A stretch of 5,063 bases of DNA, from assembly GCA_900557675.1 (NCBI GenBank), contig USTO01000048.1, positions 1 through 5,063 on the forward strand. Reading direction: 5' to 3'. Position numbers and translations under genes: made by a program. The notes under the pieces were generated by a model that was not told where the DNA came from, ran no database searches, and was given only the letters and a program-made list of their open reading frames with translations. Below, piece by piece: positions 5,018 through 5,063 of this stretch. Position 1 is the first letter of the stretch; each line of letters starts with the position of its first letter. The DNA is from an uncultured Mollicutes bacterium. Lineage in GTDB: Bacteria > Bacillota_I > Bacilli_A > RF39 > UBA660.

Positions 5018-5063
5018 CATTCTAGTAGCATTTATGATGTTACAGAATTAATGATTAAAGGAG
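5009..5063. repeat. 55-bp exact direct repeat, copy at the window end
   Basis: The last 55 bases copy 4553-4607 without a mismatch and overlap the right arm of the 3' hairpin by four bases. In frame they would restart the transposase at residue 209, with no start codon or RBS. Ending exactly at the window edge suggests an assembly-graph overlap or a partial tandem duplication, not a separate gene. Confidence 0.95.

Overview
The window is AT-rich and bacterial, and uses TGG for Trp. Its FtsK is of the Firmicutes type. The C-terminal surface-protein tail at the left edge resembles tails I associate with uncultured, low-GC gut Bacilli/Mollicutes relatives (RF39-like). That placement is an inference from family resemblance, not a search result. 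The window starts inside a gene and ends inside a partial repeat, so it may be a complete short metagenomic contig.

Layout. (1) Positions 1-347 hold the 3' end of a probable secreted or cell-surface protein, with an abruptly GC-rich segment near its C-terminus. (2) Positions 417-2594 hold a complete ftsK/spoIIIE DNA translocase with its own RBS, closed by a clear intrinsic terminator at 2638-2676. (3) Positions 2677-3903 are about 1.2 kb without a convincing protein gene. This stretch is not featureless: it has a likely minus-strand terminator, a 22-bp A-rich tandem repeat, two diverged copies of a ~205-bp element exactly 767 bp apart (each with a conserved hairpin), a 23-bp exact repeat, and a strongly G-rich, C-poor + strand. 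(4) Positions 3929-4957 hold a PD-(D/E)XK nuclease-family transposase of the Rpn/PDDEXK_2 type, with a 12-bp repeat array in its tail. Its start region looks damaged or unusual. (5) Positions 4958-5063 hold a hairpin, then a 55-bp exact repeat of an internal piece of the transposase gene that runs to the window end.

The surface protein and ftsK are unrelated host genes. ftsK serves chromosome segregation at the division septum. The right half looks like a mobile-element island: the second ~205-bp repeat sits directly upstream of the transposase gene. The first copy is followed by a short stretch resembling the first codons of that gene, suggesting a decayed second insertion. Base composition agrees: ftsK is C-rich over G on the + strand, while the repeat region is the opposite.

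I did not find a complete novel system. The best leads are the mutagenesis-like codon pattern in the surface protein, the paired structured leader elements beside the nuclease gene, and the odd transposase start.
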